Part shown: in pieces, positions 21,880 to 33,604 of the stretch
Layout: each line of letters begins with the position of its first letter
Position numbering within the stretch: the stretch's first letter is position 1
Source: Cymbidium sinense
Lineage: Eukaryota > Streptophyta > Magnoliopsida > Asparagales > Orchidaceae
Reading direction: 5' to 3'
Assembly (NCBI GenBank): GCA_021442155.1
Contig: CM038222.1
Coordinates: 19,850,923 to 19,914,922, forward strand
Length of the DNA stretch: 64,000 nt
Position numbers and translations under genes: made by a program
The notes under the pieces: generated by a model
What the model saw: the letters and a program-made list of their open reading frames with translations, nothing else
Told to the model about the DNA's origin: nothing
The model's database searches: none

Positions 21880-24500
21880 CTAACCCTGCCACTGAGCCCT
21901 AAACCCTTACTAAACCCTCCATAAACACTAAACCCCCCACCCTTGCCCTCCCTCCCTAAACTAACCATGGCTAAAATCTTAAACCTAAACCCCAACCTAC
22001 TTACCCAACCCAAACCACAAACCATGGCTGCTCCAAGCCTAAATGACCTGACCCAACCCAACCCTAACCTTGGACCTAAAACCCTAAATCCTCAAAACAT
22101 TAAACCCTAAATCCAAACCCTAATCATGAACCACCCTGGTAAAACCTAAACCACTAAACCCTGAAAAACCCTAAACCCTAAACCCTAAATGCATAACCCA
22201 AAAACCCTAAACCCTAAACCCTCAAGCCTAAACCCCAAACCAAAATCCTAAATGTAAAGTAATTAAACAAATTTAAAAATAAACTTAAACCCTAAAACTA
22301 AACTTAAACCCTAAGAATGGGTAGAACCTGATGGGGAACATCACCATCAATTAGGTTTAATCTAGATCAGCGGTGGAGGCGTGGTGAAGGTGGCGGTTAT
22401 CCGCAGAGTGGAGGGGATCTAGAGGTCTTTGGATATGGAGGTAGGGTGGGAGTAGTGGTTATAGAGGGGAGGAGGCGGCGGAGGTTCTGACCATGGTGGT
22501 GGCAGAAGGAGAGATCAATGATATGATGGTGGATCCCACTACTCAAGAAGCTGGGGTGGTTCTGATCAGAATTGGAGAAATTGAAAAATGGTTGATCCGA
22601 TCTGCTACTTATGCAACCGTGTCTTTATATTAGAGAAGTCTAGTTTTCTAGGGTTTTTGATTTTTTCCATGTGTGCTCATTTTTTATCTATTTCGTTGAG
22701 TATGTCTTAGAAAACTTGGTGTGTTACTTGGTTGATCAAATCAAATAAATGAAATGTAGAAAATAAATTTTTCTCTATTAAAAAGACACCAAAAACCTAA
22801 AAACCTAAAATAAAACCTAAACCCTAGACCTAAAACCTAAACCCTAAACTCTAAAAACCCTTAATCGAAAAACCTAAACCCTAAAATGCTAAACCCTAAA
22901 CCATAAATCTTAAAACCTAAACCCTAAACCCTAAACCCTAAAGCATAAACATTAAACCCTGACCCACCCCACCCACCTCCTTAAACCCATACCATCCATA
23001 AAAGCTAAAACCTAAACTAAACTAAATAAAACCTAAATAAATAAAAAAACCAAAACCAAAATAAAATAAAACCTAAACTAAAACCTAAACCTAAACCTAA
23101 ACTTAAACTTAAACCTAAAGAAAATAAAATAAAAATAAAACTATACTAAGATAAAATAAATAAAACCTAAAGTAAACTAAAGATAATAAAACCTAAATAA
23201 AATAAAACCTAAAACTAAAATAAAATAAAATAAACCTAAAATAAAATAAAACTAAATAAAAATGATACCTAAAAAATAAACTTAAAATAAAACCTAAATA
23301 AATAAAAATAAAACTAAACCCTAAACAAAACCCAAACCTAAAATAAAAATAAAATAAACTTAAACCTAAACTAAAATAAATAAAACCCAAACTTAAACCT
23401 AAAATAAAATAAAACTAAACCTAAACCCTAAATATAATAAAATAAACTAAAACCTAAACCTAAATGAAAAATAAAGCAACAAAATGTAAGGAAAATGCTA
23501 AAACCTAAACCTAAAAAAATAAAACCTAAACCTAAGCCTAAAATAAAAATAAAACTTAAACCTAAAAAAACTAAACTAGAAATAATCCTAAACCTAAACT
23601 TAAATATATAAAATAAACAAAATAAAAAACTTAAACTAAAATGAATAAACTAAACTAAATAAAAATAAAATTAAAATAAGGTAATAAATAAATAATAAAC
23701 TAAATAAACCTAAACCCTCTGGGGTTTGCTTAATTTATAAAATTAACAAAAAATACCCTCAAACCTGGACCCTGGGCCTACAACCCTAGGCCCTAAACCC
23801 TACCTTAAATCCTAAACCCTAGGCCCTGGGCCCTAAAACCTACAGGCTAATCCTAAACCTTGGGCCACCCAGGCCTGTGCCTACCAACCTAAAACATAAA
23901 CCTAAACAAAATAAACCTAAAATGATAAAGAATAACCTAAACTGGGGTATAAAATATAAAATAAAATAAACCTAAACTAAAACCTAAACCGACCTAAATT
24001 TAAACCTGACCTAAAATAAATAAAATAAAGATAAACTAAACTACCTGACCTCAACTAAAATAAAACCTAAAATAAACTTAAAATAAAACCTAAACCTAAA
24101 CTTAAAATATAAAATAAACCTAAACTTAGACCTAAAAATAAAATAAACCTAAACCTAAAACAAAATAAACTCAGCTAAAATAAACCTAAACATAGATAAA
24201 TTAAAATAAAATCCTAAACTAAAATAAATAAACCTAAAATAAATAAATTAAACTAAATAAAAATAAACCTAAATAAAATAAAATAAAATAAACTCAAATA
24301 AATAAAATAATAAACAAACTAAATAAACCAAACTCTAATTAAAAACCTAAACCCTAAACCCTAAAATTAACCCACTATAACCTGTTAAACCCACTATATC
24401 TAAATCAGAACCCAAAACTCTAAGCCATAAACCTACCACCCATAAATCCTACACCTACCCTTAAATGTTAAAACTACAACCCTAAACACTAAACTCAAAC
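21880..24500. other. Compositionally odd part of array block 3
   Basis: Words such as CCTGACC, CCCTGGGCC, TAGGCCCTGG and ACCCACCCCACCC interrupt the normal CCCTAAA/CCTAAA vocabulary, most clearly at 21,880-22,080, 22,960-23,000, 23,760-23,900 and 23,990-24,060. Flanking array DNA lacks them. Either this segment evolved separately, or the consensus is damaged by read errors at telomeric repeats, which long-read base callers are known to produce (CCCTAA read as CCCTGG). Confidence 0.5.
22313..22785 (+). pseudogene. Glycine-rich RNA-binding protein 3' fragment, copy 3
   Basis: The start is the shared breakpoint AAGAATGGG. Two small deletions break NLDGRNITIN (it reads NLMGNITIN) and a stop replaces the Glu of NEAQSR. 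The glycine-rich tail is scattered across frames. The ending GSDQNWRN followed by TGA (22,582-22,584) is preserved. The 3' UTR-like part has the shared TCTAGGGTTTTTGATTTTTTC and GGTGTGTTACTTGGTTGAT blocks and ends at TCTCTATTAAAAAG near 22,785. The 55 bp before the cassette (AAAGTAATTAAACAAATT and onward) match the flank of copies 1, 2 and 7. Confidence 0.83.
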
Positions 24501-24557
24501 TTTAAACCCTAAACCTAACCCTAAACCTAAACTTAAACCTAAACTAACCTAAACTTT

Positions 24558-25007
24558 AAGAATGTGCGAACTTTGATGGGAACATCTCAGTCAACTAGGC
24601 TCAATCTAGATCTGGTAGTGGAGGTGAAGGCGGCGCGGTTATTGCGTGGTGGTGGGGGGATCAGGTACTAGTGGATATGGAGATGATGGTGAGCGATGTG
24701 GTTATGGAAGCGGGGAGGAGCAAAGGTTGTTATGGTGGTGGAGGGAGAGTTCGAGATATGATGGCGATCCTACTACCGAGGCTGGGGATTGATGGGAACT
24801 GGGAGACCAAGAATGGCCGATCTGACTGCTTATGGAACTGTGTCTTTATAGTAGAGATAGTTCTACTTACCTAGGGTTTTTGATTTGCCCTATGGGTGCT
24901 CATTTTTTATCTATGTCATCATTTGTGTCTTAGAAAACTTGGGGTGCTACAAGGTTGATGAAATCGAAGAGAAGAAATGTTGAATATGAATTTTTCTCTA
25001 TTAAAAA
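24558..25007 (+). pseudogene. Glycine-rich RNA-binding protein 3' fragment, copy 4
   Basis: This begins AAGAATGTGCG, a diverged form of AAGAATGGGCAG. Indels put the glycine codons in several frames. A GNW remnant of the C-terminus appears near 24,795, but the stop is lost (GNWETK instead of GNWRN-stop). The 3' UTR-like half is well kept (TAGGGTTTTTGATTTGCCC, CTTAGAAAACTTGG) and ends at TCTCTATTAAAAAA near 25,007. The 67-codon open frame at 24671-24874 is an out-of-register reading of the tail. Confidence 0.8.
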
Positions 25008-25345
25008 ATAATAAATCCTAAACCCTAAATCCTAAACTAAAACTTAAACCCTAAACCTAAAACCTAAACCCTAAACCCTAAACCCTAAACCCTAAAAACT
25101 CTAAACCTTAAAAACTCTAAACCTTAAACACTAAACCCTAAACCCTAAACCTAAACTAAACACTAAACCCTAAACCCTAAACCCAAAACCCTAAAACCCT
25201 AAACCCTAAACTCTAAACCCTAAACCCTAAACTAAACCCTAAAACCATAACCCCTAAAACCAAACCCCCTAAACTCCAAACCCTAAACCCTAAACCCTAA
25301 ACACTAAACCCTAACCCCAAACTCTAAACCCTATACCTTAAATAA

Positions 25346-27000
25346 AGATGTCATAGGATTTTATCTAAAGAATGACCTAATCCTAACATAGTTATAGCTA
25401 AAGAAAATGTCTTCAAGAGACTTTCCTTGACTATTAGAGATTTGAATACCTAAACCTTAACCCTAAATCAAATTATATTACCATTTATTATAGTATAATG
25501 TAGCATCATATATTGAGCATGTAGTAATGTGCTTTTGGATGTTATAAAATGTTTTGAAATGTTTTAGTCTTATTATGGTATTGTTCCTTATAGTCTATAT
25601 TAATATAAATCATAAAAATGTTGATTTAATAAATCGATGATGAAATTTGTTAAATTTGAAGTGGGAATTAGGTTGTAGTACCAAAGGTGTGCTACCACTT
25701 GTATTCTAAAAAAGTAAGATTTTATGTTCAAAATAAATAGTATATGTTGTAGCATAGTATAGAATCATGTATCATAATATATTATTCTATGTATTTTAAA
25801 TTATTTTAGTATTTTGCAATCATGCAGTCGAGCCTACACTAGCATTATTTATAAAAATGTTGATTTAGACTTTAAAATGGTGGAATATGGCCAAATTTAA
25901 AATAGGTAGAGCATGGCATCATAATATATTATTTCAATTTAAAATATGTAAGTGATATGACTAAAATATATCATTTTTTATTATTTAGACTAATTTTAAG
26001 ATTTTTTATCTTAAGCAATCCCTTGTGATGTGATATGCAATATAATATAATATAATATGTTATAGTGTATTATAATATAGGATTCCATAACTTAGGATAG
26101 CATCATGCATCATAGCATACTATTATGTATAACAACTTGTTGTTTACCATATTTTAGTTTGTTATAGTATGATGTAGTAGAGTTTGTACTGGTATAATTT
26201 ATAAAAATACTAATTTATAGGCTGAGATGATGGGATTTGGCCAAATTTAAGGTAAGCTTTAGGGAACATCATTGGGGGTGTGCTATGGTGTGTCATTTAA
26301 TTAAAATAATGGAATTTTGCAACCAAAATAAATGTTCATTTTTCAACCAAATTTTATAAATTTTTTTCTTAAAGTGATTCATTTTAAGGTGTAATGTAAG
26401 ATAATATAATATATGAAAGCATATTTAAATATAATGTACATAACAATAACTTCACATATATATGAATGTGGTGGTGTGTTACTAAATATTATTGTACATT
26501 TTAGTATGCTTTACTTTTGTTATAATACATTGGGTCAAAATTAACAAAAATGTTAATTTGATGGTTGATATGGAAGAATTTGGTCATATTCATGGCACAC
26601 ACCAAGAAGCAACACCAAAATTATGCTATTTTTGTACCATTTCTAATAGAAAAATAATAATTTTACATCCAAAATGAACATCATTCAAATTTTGAAATTT
26701 TTTTTGTTATTTGTTTCTTTTAACTGATACTAATGAGGTGTAATGTTAGACAATATATTATATTATAACAAATTATAATATAACATCATATTATTATAAT
26801 ATAATATAGTGTGTTAATTCAAACTATAATATGTTTAGCATGATATTGTATAGTTAGTTTGAGCTTGCACCATCTCATATCATAAAATATTAATTACAAT
26901 GTTAAGATGATGTAATTTGAATGAATACATAGTTAGGCTTTTTTGAAATATTAAAGGTGTGCATAAGAGAAGAAATAAGATTTGATGAGAATTCCATGTC
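25346..27000. repeat. Diverged tandem repeats of about 340 bp in AT-rich DNA
   Basis: Five diverged units share a block of the form AAAAATGTTGATTTA, then about 15 bp, then GATG-GAATTTGGCCAAATTT. They are at about 25,610, 25,850, 26,200, 26,541 and 26,881; the last four steps are roughly 350, 341 and 340 bp, and the first is about 240. Stretches of TATAATATAATATA and of GTAGTATAATGTAGC type recur between the blocks. No coding potential is seen; the short open frame 26492-26677 lies inside one unit. It may be the 3' LTR or 3' flank of element B, or an independent satellite. Confidence 0.6.
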
Positions 27001-27540
27001 AAGGACATGGAGGGAGATCCTAGAGATCACACACATTGGACATGACATACAAGGGGTCTATGTCAAGGCATAGAAAAAGAAAATATGCTAGGGATAAAGT
27101 TTGAATTTGATTTGATTATATGATTTATGGAAAGTAGATCCGTAGATAAAACCTATAATTCATGGGGTATTAAGATCGAATCAACTTTAATTTGATTTGT
27201 TTTAATTGTGGGAAGGCATATTTATGAGATATGGGCTCGAGCCTGGAGATTAGGTAAATGATCTTTCCACTAGGGAAGCAAGTTTGGGCTATCTGCTAGG
27301 GATTGGGATTTGAGTTTGATTTCATAGATTTTTTTGGGGATGTATTCGCTAGGAATAAGAGTTTGGTTAGATTTGTTTGATTTAGACTCTATTAGGGGAG
27401 TTGGTTTAATTTTGCTCTATTGGGGCAGTTGGTTTTGGATTTAATTTATTTGCTTGACTTATTTATATTTGATTTGGGGCTACATTATAGAGAAGGGTGT
27501 GATTTAACTCCACTGGGGAAAATTAGATTGGGTTTAATTT
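27001..27540. other. Non-coding stretch before the 390-bp subrepeats
   Basis: T/G-rich DNA containing repeated TTTGATTTGATTT and GGGATTGGG-type words and no open frame. It grades into the subrepeat region to the right. It is likely part of the 3' untranslated portion of element B. Confidence 0.4.
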
Positions 27541-29300
27541 AATCTGAGTTAATGTAAAGACCCTATCGGTGTGCGATGGACCCACTGAGAAGGGGCTATA
27601 TCATCCTTGACCTAACTCAGGTTTACAAATCCAAAGGGATAGTCCACCAGCTGTGGGGTAGAGCTAGCCAACCGAAGGGGTTGCCATTCGATGTGCAATG
27701 ATTGTGCTAGGAAGAAGGCATCTTACATCTTCCAAAGTGAGGAACAGGTTGGGATGAGGATGCACAACAAATCAAACGACCTAGGGAGACGAGTGAATGT
27801 CGCTGGGACTTATGCCAACTCAAAAGTAGTCGATTAATTTTATCTTAATTTCATGTGATTTGATTTGGTTTTTTGGTTTAGTTTGATTCTGAATTAAGGG
27901 AAAATCTGCTGAGGATTTGAGCTCTATCAAATTTGATATATTTAATTTATGGACCATGTCAGTGTGTGATGGACCCATTGAGAAGGGGCTATATCAGACT
28001 TGTCTTATCTCTGATTTACAAATCGAATGGAAAAGTCTGCTGGTCGTGGGGTAGAGCTAGCCAACCTAAGGGGTTGCCTGTGAGTGTGTAATGAATGTAC
28101 TAGGAAGAAGACATAGTAGACTTACTTCTTATAAAGCAGGGAACAACTGCTGGGGTGGCTTATTTGTAGCATAACAAATCGAACCCGACTTAGGGTCGAC
28201 TACTAAGTGAATGCTGCCAGGGACTTATATCAACTCAAGAGTAGTTAGGTGATTTTAATAGGGAGTTTTGCTGACACTGCCCTAAAGATTGAATGCCTTC
28301 TTGGGAAAATGCGCTAGGGTGTTCTCATAATCCACAAGTGAATATATATTTTGTTTATATGTTTGCATGTCCCTATTGGTGTGAGGGACCACAAGGAGCT
28401 ATGTAGGCCTAGACCTATCTTAGATTTATTGGACCACGAGAGAATATGCACATCCACGGAACAAATTCTCCAACCATAGCGGTGGTTACTAGGAAAGGAA
28501 AACTATCCAATCCAATAGTAACTCGGGTAGTGTCTAAATGGGGTCACAAAGGATGTGATACAAATATAGTGCCCAAAGGGGAGGTGTTGTTAGGGGCGTT
28601 ATCCTGATCCCTAGAAAAGAAAGCCTATAGGTGTATGGTGGCCAACCCAAGGAGAAAGCATAACAGACTTACATCTACCATGAGTGGTGTATGCTAAGGT
28701 ATGAGAACCAACCAACCTAAGGTGTATCTATCAGCATGAGTGGTGTATCTGTCAGCATAGTAAGAATGAACCAACCTAAGGTGCTCGTCGGTGTGCAATG
28801 ATCAATCTGGAAGGAAAGCGTGTAAGCTTACAACTTTCCAAGTGGAACTGAACATCGGGATAGTCTAGCATTGGCAGAACTGATGCTATCTAACCTAGAG
28901 AAACTATTAAGAAGGAAGGACGGCCCAAACATGAAGTAGGGAAAGAGCCACTAGGGGACTTATCCTAAATTTCTAATATACTTGACCTTGGTGCATAAAG
29001 GCTAATACAAGAAGAAAGCATGCACTCACATCCTCTTAAATGAAGCTAACATAAGGTAGCTTACCATAACCTACCCTACCAAACTAATAAGGTGCTCATT
29101 GGTGTGTAGTGGCCAAATAAGAAAGGAAAGCGTATCATACTTACAATCTTTGAAGCACGAAGACCATTGGGGTGACACACTAGGGTAGACGTTAACGATT
29201 AAAGCCTTGAGTGAGTTGGGAAGTTATCTCAACTCAGAGTAGCCCGAGATAAAAGATATGTGTCTATTTTATATGTTTGTGTGTATTTTTTGTTTGTGTT
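27540..29300 (-). repeat. Tandem subrepeats in the 3' region of element B
   Basis: Two clear units begin at about 27,558 and 27,952 (about 394 bp apart). They share GTGTG-GATGGACCCA, TGAGAAGGGGCTATATCA, GTGGGGTAGAGCTAGCCAACC and GGGACTTAT-CAACTCAA. Three or more shorter, more diverged units follow near 28,370, 28,780 and 29,100, each with GGTGTG-(C/A)A(A/G)TG, AGGAAAGCGT and ACTTACA words. Long 3' regions with tandem subrepeats between integrase and the 3' LTR are known in Tat/Ogre-type elements. No frame is open. Confidence 0.7.
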
Positions 29301-29439
29301 ATGCTGATGAAGGATAAGACGCCACTTGAGTTCCTTACACCTACCCTAAACACATTGTGGTAGATTCACAAATAAAATTACTTTCAACATGGAAGAGATT
29401 GAATTCAAAATAAAATTTTCATTGATGATAATTATTTTC

Positions 29440-30515
29440 AAACATGATTTATAATATTTCTTTAAGTAGCCCATTTCTTGAAAGCATCACGCTCCTATGG
29501 CAAAAGGGCTTTCTCAAGTGGGTTCAAACTTACCTCCCATCTTACGATGGACAATAATCGGTCTACTTAGAATTAAATTAAACTCTTTTACATAAAAAGC
29601 CCTAGGATGGACCAACTTGTTCTGAGCTTGAATCATTTTAGTTTTGTAAAACATGAGGTTTTGGCATGCTCACAAGCATCTCTCCTCAAAACCTTCAAGC
29701 TCTTCTAACTGCAACTTGGTGTTTTCCTCTACTATGATCTTGCTACCCATAGTTATCCTTAGTGATGGGAGTTTGACTTCTAATGGTAGAACAACTTTGG
29801 ACCCACATAGTAAGGAGAAAGGAGCAGACTGAGTTGGAGTTCTATATGTGGTGCAGTCTGCCCAAAAGGCTTCAACTAACTGCTCATGCCACTGTAGCTT
29901 GTTGTTGAGTGTCATCTTTAGTATTTAGATGAGAGTTTTATTAAAGGCTTCTGTTAAGTCATTTTACCTCGGCTAGTTGATGGTATAATATCTTCAATCT
30001 ATCTTGTGTATCTAGGTAAAGTTGTTAATCTCAGTGTTCTTGAATGCAGTACCATTATCAGATAAAATTCATCTAGGCACTCCGAACCTATATACCATAT
30101 GGTTCCTAAAAAATTGGAACTCATGCTGAGTTATGGCCTATTTGAGTAGAATCAACTTTATCCATTTGGAAAAGTAAAAGAAGCATGACCCTTGAAGAAG
30201 GGAGGATCAATCGCACCACTATGTTAGTACCCCAACAGAATGGCCATAAGACCAATGTAGATGTAGAATGTTGGGTGGTTGGTGTGTAGACCACACCGTA
30301 TTTTACATTGGTGGCATTGCCATATCCATGCAATCTTTGATCATCGATGGTGAGTAGTATCCTAGTCTCTTAATCTTGGCTTTTATCTTTGGATCAGATT
30401 GGTTGGCTCCACATAATCCTGAGTGTACCTCGGTCATGATCTTATGGGCATCATGCTTGTCTAAATAATATAACCACATATGATTAAAAGACCACTGGTA
30501 TAATACACCGTCCAC
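29440..30515 (-). pseudogene. Integrase domain of element B
   Basis: The zinc-binding N-terminus is in 30303-30515 (IMTEVHSGLCGAN, then RLGYYSPSMIKDCMD); the second His is replaced by Asn, and the CHQCKI pair follows only after a frameshift near 30,310. The catalytic core shows RFGVPR-stop-ILSDNGTAFKN (about 30,090-30,015) and LTEAFNKTL (about 29,960-29,935), with in-frame stops. The open frame 29670-29915 carries WHEQLVEAFWADCTTYRTPTQ and LPLEVKLPSLRI, the conserved stretch after the core. A C-terminal segment RPIIVHRKMGGKFEPT is readable to about 29,480. Integrase inserts element cDNA into chromosomes; the first catalytic Asp could not be identified and the copy is inactive. Confidence 0.85.
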
Positions 30516-31445
30516 AAGAACATATGAAAGTGCTCTCTGCTACATCTGATGGGCTTAGGAGTTCTCTTGAGGTAGTTTTCCTTTATTTAAGTAATCCATG
30601 AATGGTTACCTCTAATCTTACTCCTCGTCTTTCTTGGTAATGGCAACCTCCCCTTCAAGGGAGTACTTTTCAATGAGTTCGATATCAATAAGGGATAAGA
30701 CTTGTTTATTTTGGACCTTTATTGATATGGACTCATCCTTCGGACATGCCAACTCTTTGGCAATCTTGGATAAAGCATACACTATGATGTTCTCATCAAG
30801 GAATCTTATAAATGGTAACCTCTTAGATTTGGGCTAACATGGTGTACTTGTGGTAGTGATGGAGCTTGGGCTTTATAACCTTATAGAACCCAGTGATTTG
30901 GTTGATGAATAGCTGATAATCCTCAAAGATGTTGATGTTCTAGATGCTTAGAGTAACAACTAACTCTACACCACCAATCAAAGCCTCATATTTGGCTTCA
31001 TTGTTGGTGCAAGGATTAGATAGATGTTATGAGAATCTCACCACATCACGGTCCAGAGTTAAGGAACTATTTCAACCCTTGTCTTTCCTTGTATAGTAGA
31101 TTATGGCTCTTCTCCTCTTTGAGAGAAAGTCACACCATCAAATTACATCTCCTAGCAATGAATGCTAGTATCCCCTATGTTCATGATTTATTCAACAGAG
31201 AGATTATCGCTAAGAAAAGACTCAGTAGAAAGTGGGTGTGCTGCTTAGAAATTCGCTAGTGCTTATCCTTTAACATCACAAAGTGGTACAAAGGTAATGT
31301 TAAACTATGAGAGGATCATGGACCATCATGCTAACCATCTGAATGGCATCGATCATGTCATGAGATACTATAGTGGATTGATCCTAGAGATTAAGTTCAC
31401 CTTATAAGGAAGTATGTAGTGTTGTAGCTAAAAAGCACCAAGGAG
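30516..31445 (-). pseudogene. RNase H region of element B, two RNase H-like parts
   Basis: After the RT tail, the first RNase H retains only its second half: YKVNLISR (about 31,408-31,385) with remnants of WSMILS-FNITFVP and VKG-ALANF. Relative to the family, roughly 60-70 codons appear to be missing. A second, archaeal-type RNase H starts with EM-stop-FDGVT (about 31,155-31,130; normally MYFDGA), continues with NNEAKYEAL (about 31,004-30,978) and ends with YALSKIAKELACPKDES near 30,750. The enzyme removes the RNA strand during reverse transcription. Many stops. The plus-strand open frames 30634-30837 and 31029-31259 are shadows. Confidence 0.75.
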
Positions 31446-32290
31446 TCAACATAACAAGTAAAGCATGAATGAATTGCTCGGGATAAGGAATGCTAGAATC
31501 AGTGGTGACATCAGGTAATGCTTGATGTATTCAAAGGCATGCTCACACTTGTCATCCCACTTAAACTTGGCATCCATTTTGACAAATGCTGAGAATGGTT
31601 GACATCTTCTCGATAGGTTGGATATGAAGAGTCTTAGATATTCCATTGACCCTTGGAATGATTTGAGTTGAGTTAAACTTTTAGGGGGTGGCATTTCTAA
31701 TATCTCCTTGATCTTCTTCGAATCAATTTTGATTCCTTGGTATCAGAGAACAAACCCAAGGAATTTTTTTGAAGCTACTCTGAATGCACACTTCAGGGGG
31801 TTCCTTTTAAGGTTAAATTTTCTTAACTGTTCGAAAACTACTCTCAAGTCAAAAAGATGGTCTTCCTTTTCTCTACTTTTGACCACAAGATCATCGACAT
31901 AAAAGTCGACTTGATGATGAATGAGTTCATTGAAGATTTGAGTCATAGCCCACTAGTATGTAGCATTAACATTTTTAAGGCTGAAAGGCATGACCATATA
32001 ATAATAGATTTTGATCGAGATTCTAAAAGCAATGTTTCTATCATTTTCATGGGCCATATTTATTTGGTTATATCCAGATGAGCCATCCATGAAAGAGAAG
32101 ATTGCATGAGATGAGGCAATGTCCACCATCAGCTCTGGGATTGGTAGTGAAACTTCATCTTTGGACATGCCTTATTTAAATCCCTATAATTGATGCATAT
32201 GTGAATTTGGCCATTCTATTTTTTAATTGGGATGACACTAGCTAACCAGGTAGGTATTTTTCTTCTGGATGAAGCTAGCATCGATCGCTT
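31446..32290 (-). pseudogene. Reverse transcriptase of element B
   Basis: In order on the minus strand: PTWLASVIPIKK-stop-NGQ with CINYRDLNKACP (about 32,260-32,165), SFMDGSSGYNQINMA and YYYMVMPFSLKN (31953-32168), a stop (TAG for Gln) at about 31,951, then MTQIFNELIHHQVDFYVDD and LKCAFRVASKKFLGF (31743-31946), and PPPKSLTQLKSFQG with RRCQPFSAFVK (31446-31694). The catalytic YVDD box is intact at 31,890-31,901. The motif wording is typical of plant Ty3/gypsy, Tat-like. A frameshift near 32,170 and the internal stop inactivate it. Confidence 0.9.
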
Positions 32291-33400
32291 GACTTCATAA
32301 ATGACTTGTTATTATGTCTAATCGCATGCCTAGGAGCTTTTGAGGGTAAGTGTTCTATTGCTTGTTTATGGATCGCTACATTAGGAGCCAATCCAGGTAT
32401 ATCTTCATAACTCCATGCAAAGCAGTCCTTAAACTCAATCAATAGCCTAACTAAGTCATTGGTTTCAATTTCATTCAACAAAGAACTTATGTATGTCAGG
32501 CGTGGATCTTCTTCAGTTCCTAAGTTGATTTCCTTAAGCTCATCGATGGTTGACTTGATCTCTTCTTCGAACTCTAGCAGTGCATCTTTGACTTCAAAAT
32601 CATCTGAATCATCTAAAGTTTCTAAGCACACCTCCTCATATGAGTTAATGTGGTTTGAGAAGAACCTATCAGATTTCAAATGATTGGTGATGAATAAGCA
32701 GTAATCATCATCATCACTATTATATGAATCAATCATAGTCCCCATCTTGATTGAGAGATTTTAAATTTGTTCTTCCATATTCTTCAAGTAGTCCGACTTG
32801 TGGTTTGACCAAGTGTGGATTAACCCATTTTTTTGCTAAATTATGAACACAAGGCAAGTACCAATCAAAAAGTAATTCTATTAAATCTTTATATGAATCA
32901 TCCTCAAATTCTACATCAACTTCTTAACTTGAGGATGATGCTCCTAGAAAAAACCTCTAAGTCTTCACACCTGTGGATGACTAAGGGTCTTCCTTAACCA
33001 CTAAACCCTCAACTTTTTAAGAAGAAAGTGGGTTGGTTCCCAACCGATGCCTAACTATTTCATATAGACTTGGATACACTTATGCTTTGCTTTGGAGCCT
33101 AGTTTTCATCATTATCTAGCTCAAGTATCACCTCCAAGGGAATCTACTATTGAGAAGAGCTATCTGGAGTGCTAACCATACAAGACTAATCCTATGAACT
33201 AGATTCTAAGTTTATATGGAGAGTGTACTTTGGTACTGAGACAAATCTTCTATTGGGTGGTCAATAAGAAGTTTTCCCCCCTGGATTGCCACCCGAACTG
33301 CCCTTTGCCTAGTGGAGGTGGTCATCCTACCCATATTTTTGAATGGAGTAATAAACTCTGGGTGGAATCTAATGTTAGACTCCACTTCCTCTTCCAATTC
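32291..33400 (-). pseudogene. Protease-RT linker of element B polyprotein
   Basis: The open stretch 32275-32745 encodes an acidic linker (SDDDDYCLF, DDSDDFEVKDALLEFEEE) followed by LIEFKDCFAWSYEDIPGL, the conserved entry to RT in this group. Further upstream, 33212-33397 encodes FITPFKNMGRMTTSTRQRA and a VAIQGGKLLIDHPIED segment, also a conserved interdomain block. The part between 32,746 and 33,211 is broken into short frames. No enzymatic role is assigned to the linker. Confidence 0.75.
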
Positions 33401-33604
33401 TATTTCAGCTCACTTTTGTTTTATTTTTCATTTTCTCTTTCCTTTTCTTTATTGTTCTCTTACTTTTTCCTTTTCTTTTCATTTTTCTTTTAATTTTAAA
33501 CATTGTCCAGGTTTGCCAGAATAGACTTGATGATTTTGGGGGAGGTAGTAAGCCGCATCATCATATATGCCAACCTTGTGAACTATAAATGGCTTGAGAT
33601 CTTT
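33401..33604 (-). other. Pyrimidine-rich, Lys/Glu-coding linker in element B
   Basis: At 33,400-33,500 the + strand is almost pure T and C (CTTTTCTTT-type words); on the minus strand this is a purine-rich Lys/Glu/Arg-coding stretch just upstream of the FITPFKNMG block. It probably expanded by slippage. Plus-strand open frames 33230-33493 and 33312-33524 are shadows. Confidence 0.5.

Larger units (their letters stand above)
20096..25345 (+). repeat. Telomere-like array, block 3
   Basis: The composition and strand match blocks 1 and 2. Anchors lie at about 20,541 and 21,822 (1,281 bp apart), a diverged one at about 23,714 (GGGGTTTGCTTAATTTA), and a remnant near 24,320-24,345. GR-RBP cassettes at 22,313 and 24,558 occupy the CCCTAAA-rich half of their units. 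CCCTAAA-rich runs are strongest at 20,575-20,940 and 25,015-25,330. Between about 21,880 and 24,500 the repeat contains unusual CCTGACC, CCCTGG and GGGCC words not seen in the other blocks. The block ends at about 25,345 against element B or its flanking repeats. Confidence 0.88.

Noticed and set aside
23193..23390. Phe/Leu/Tyr-rich 'membrane protein' ORFs on the minus strand (also 45418-45609, 51073-51273, 51445-51633, 56371-56556, 21834-22061)
   Set aside because: They are translations of TTTAGG/TTTTATTT repeat. Hydrophobicity comes from the T-rich strand, not from a gene.
27540..29300. tRNA or rRNA-like genes in the moderately GC-rich repeats
   Set aside because: No cloverleaf, A/B box pair or rRNA core was recognised. 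The repeated blocks are subrepeats of the retroelement's 3' region.
33230..33524. Phe/Ser-rich plus-strand ORFs
   Set aside because: The DNA is the pyrimidine-rich complement of a Lys/Glu-coding linker in the element B polyprotein.
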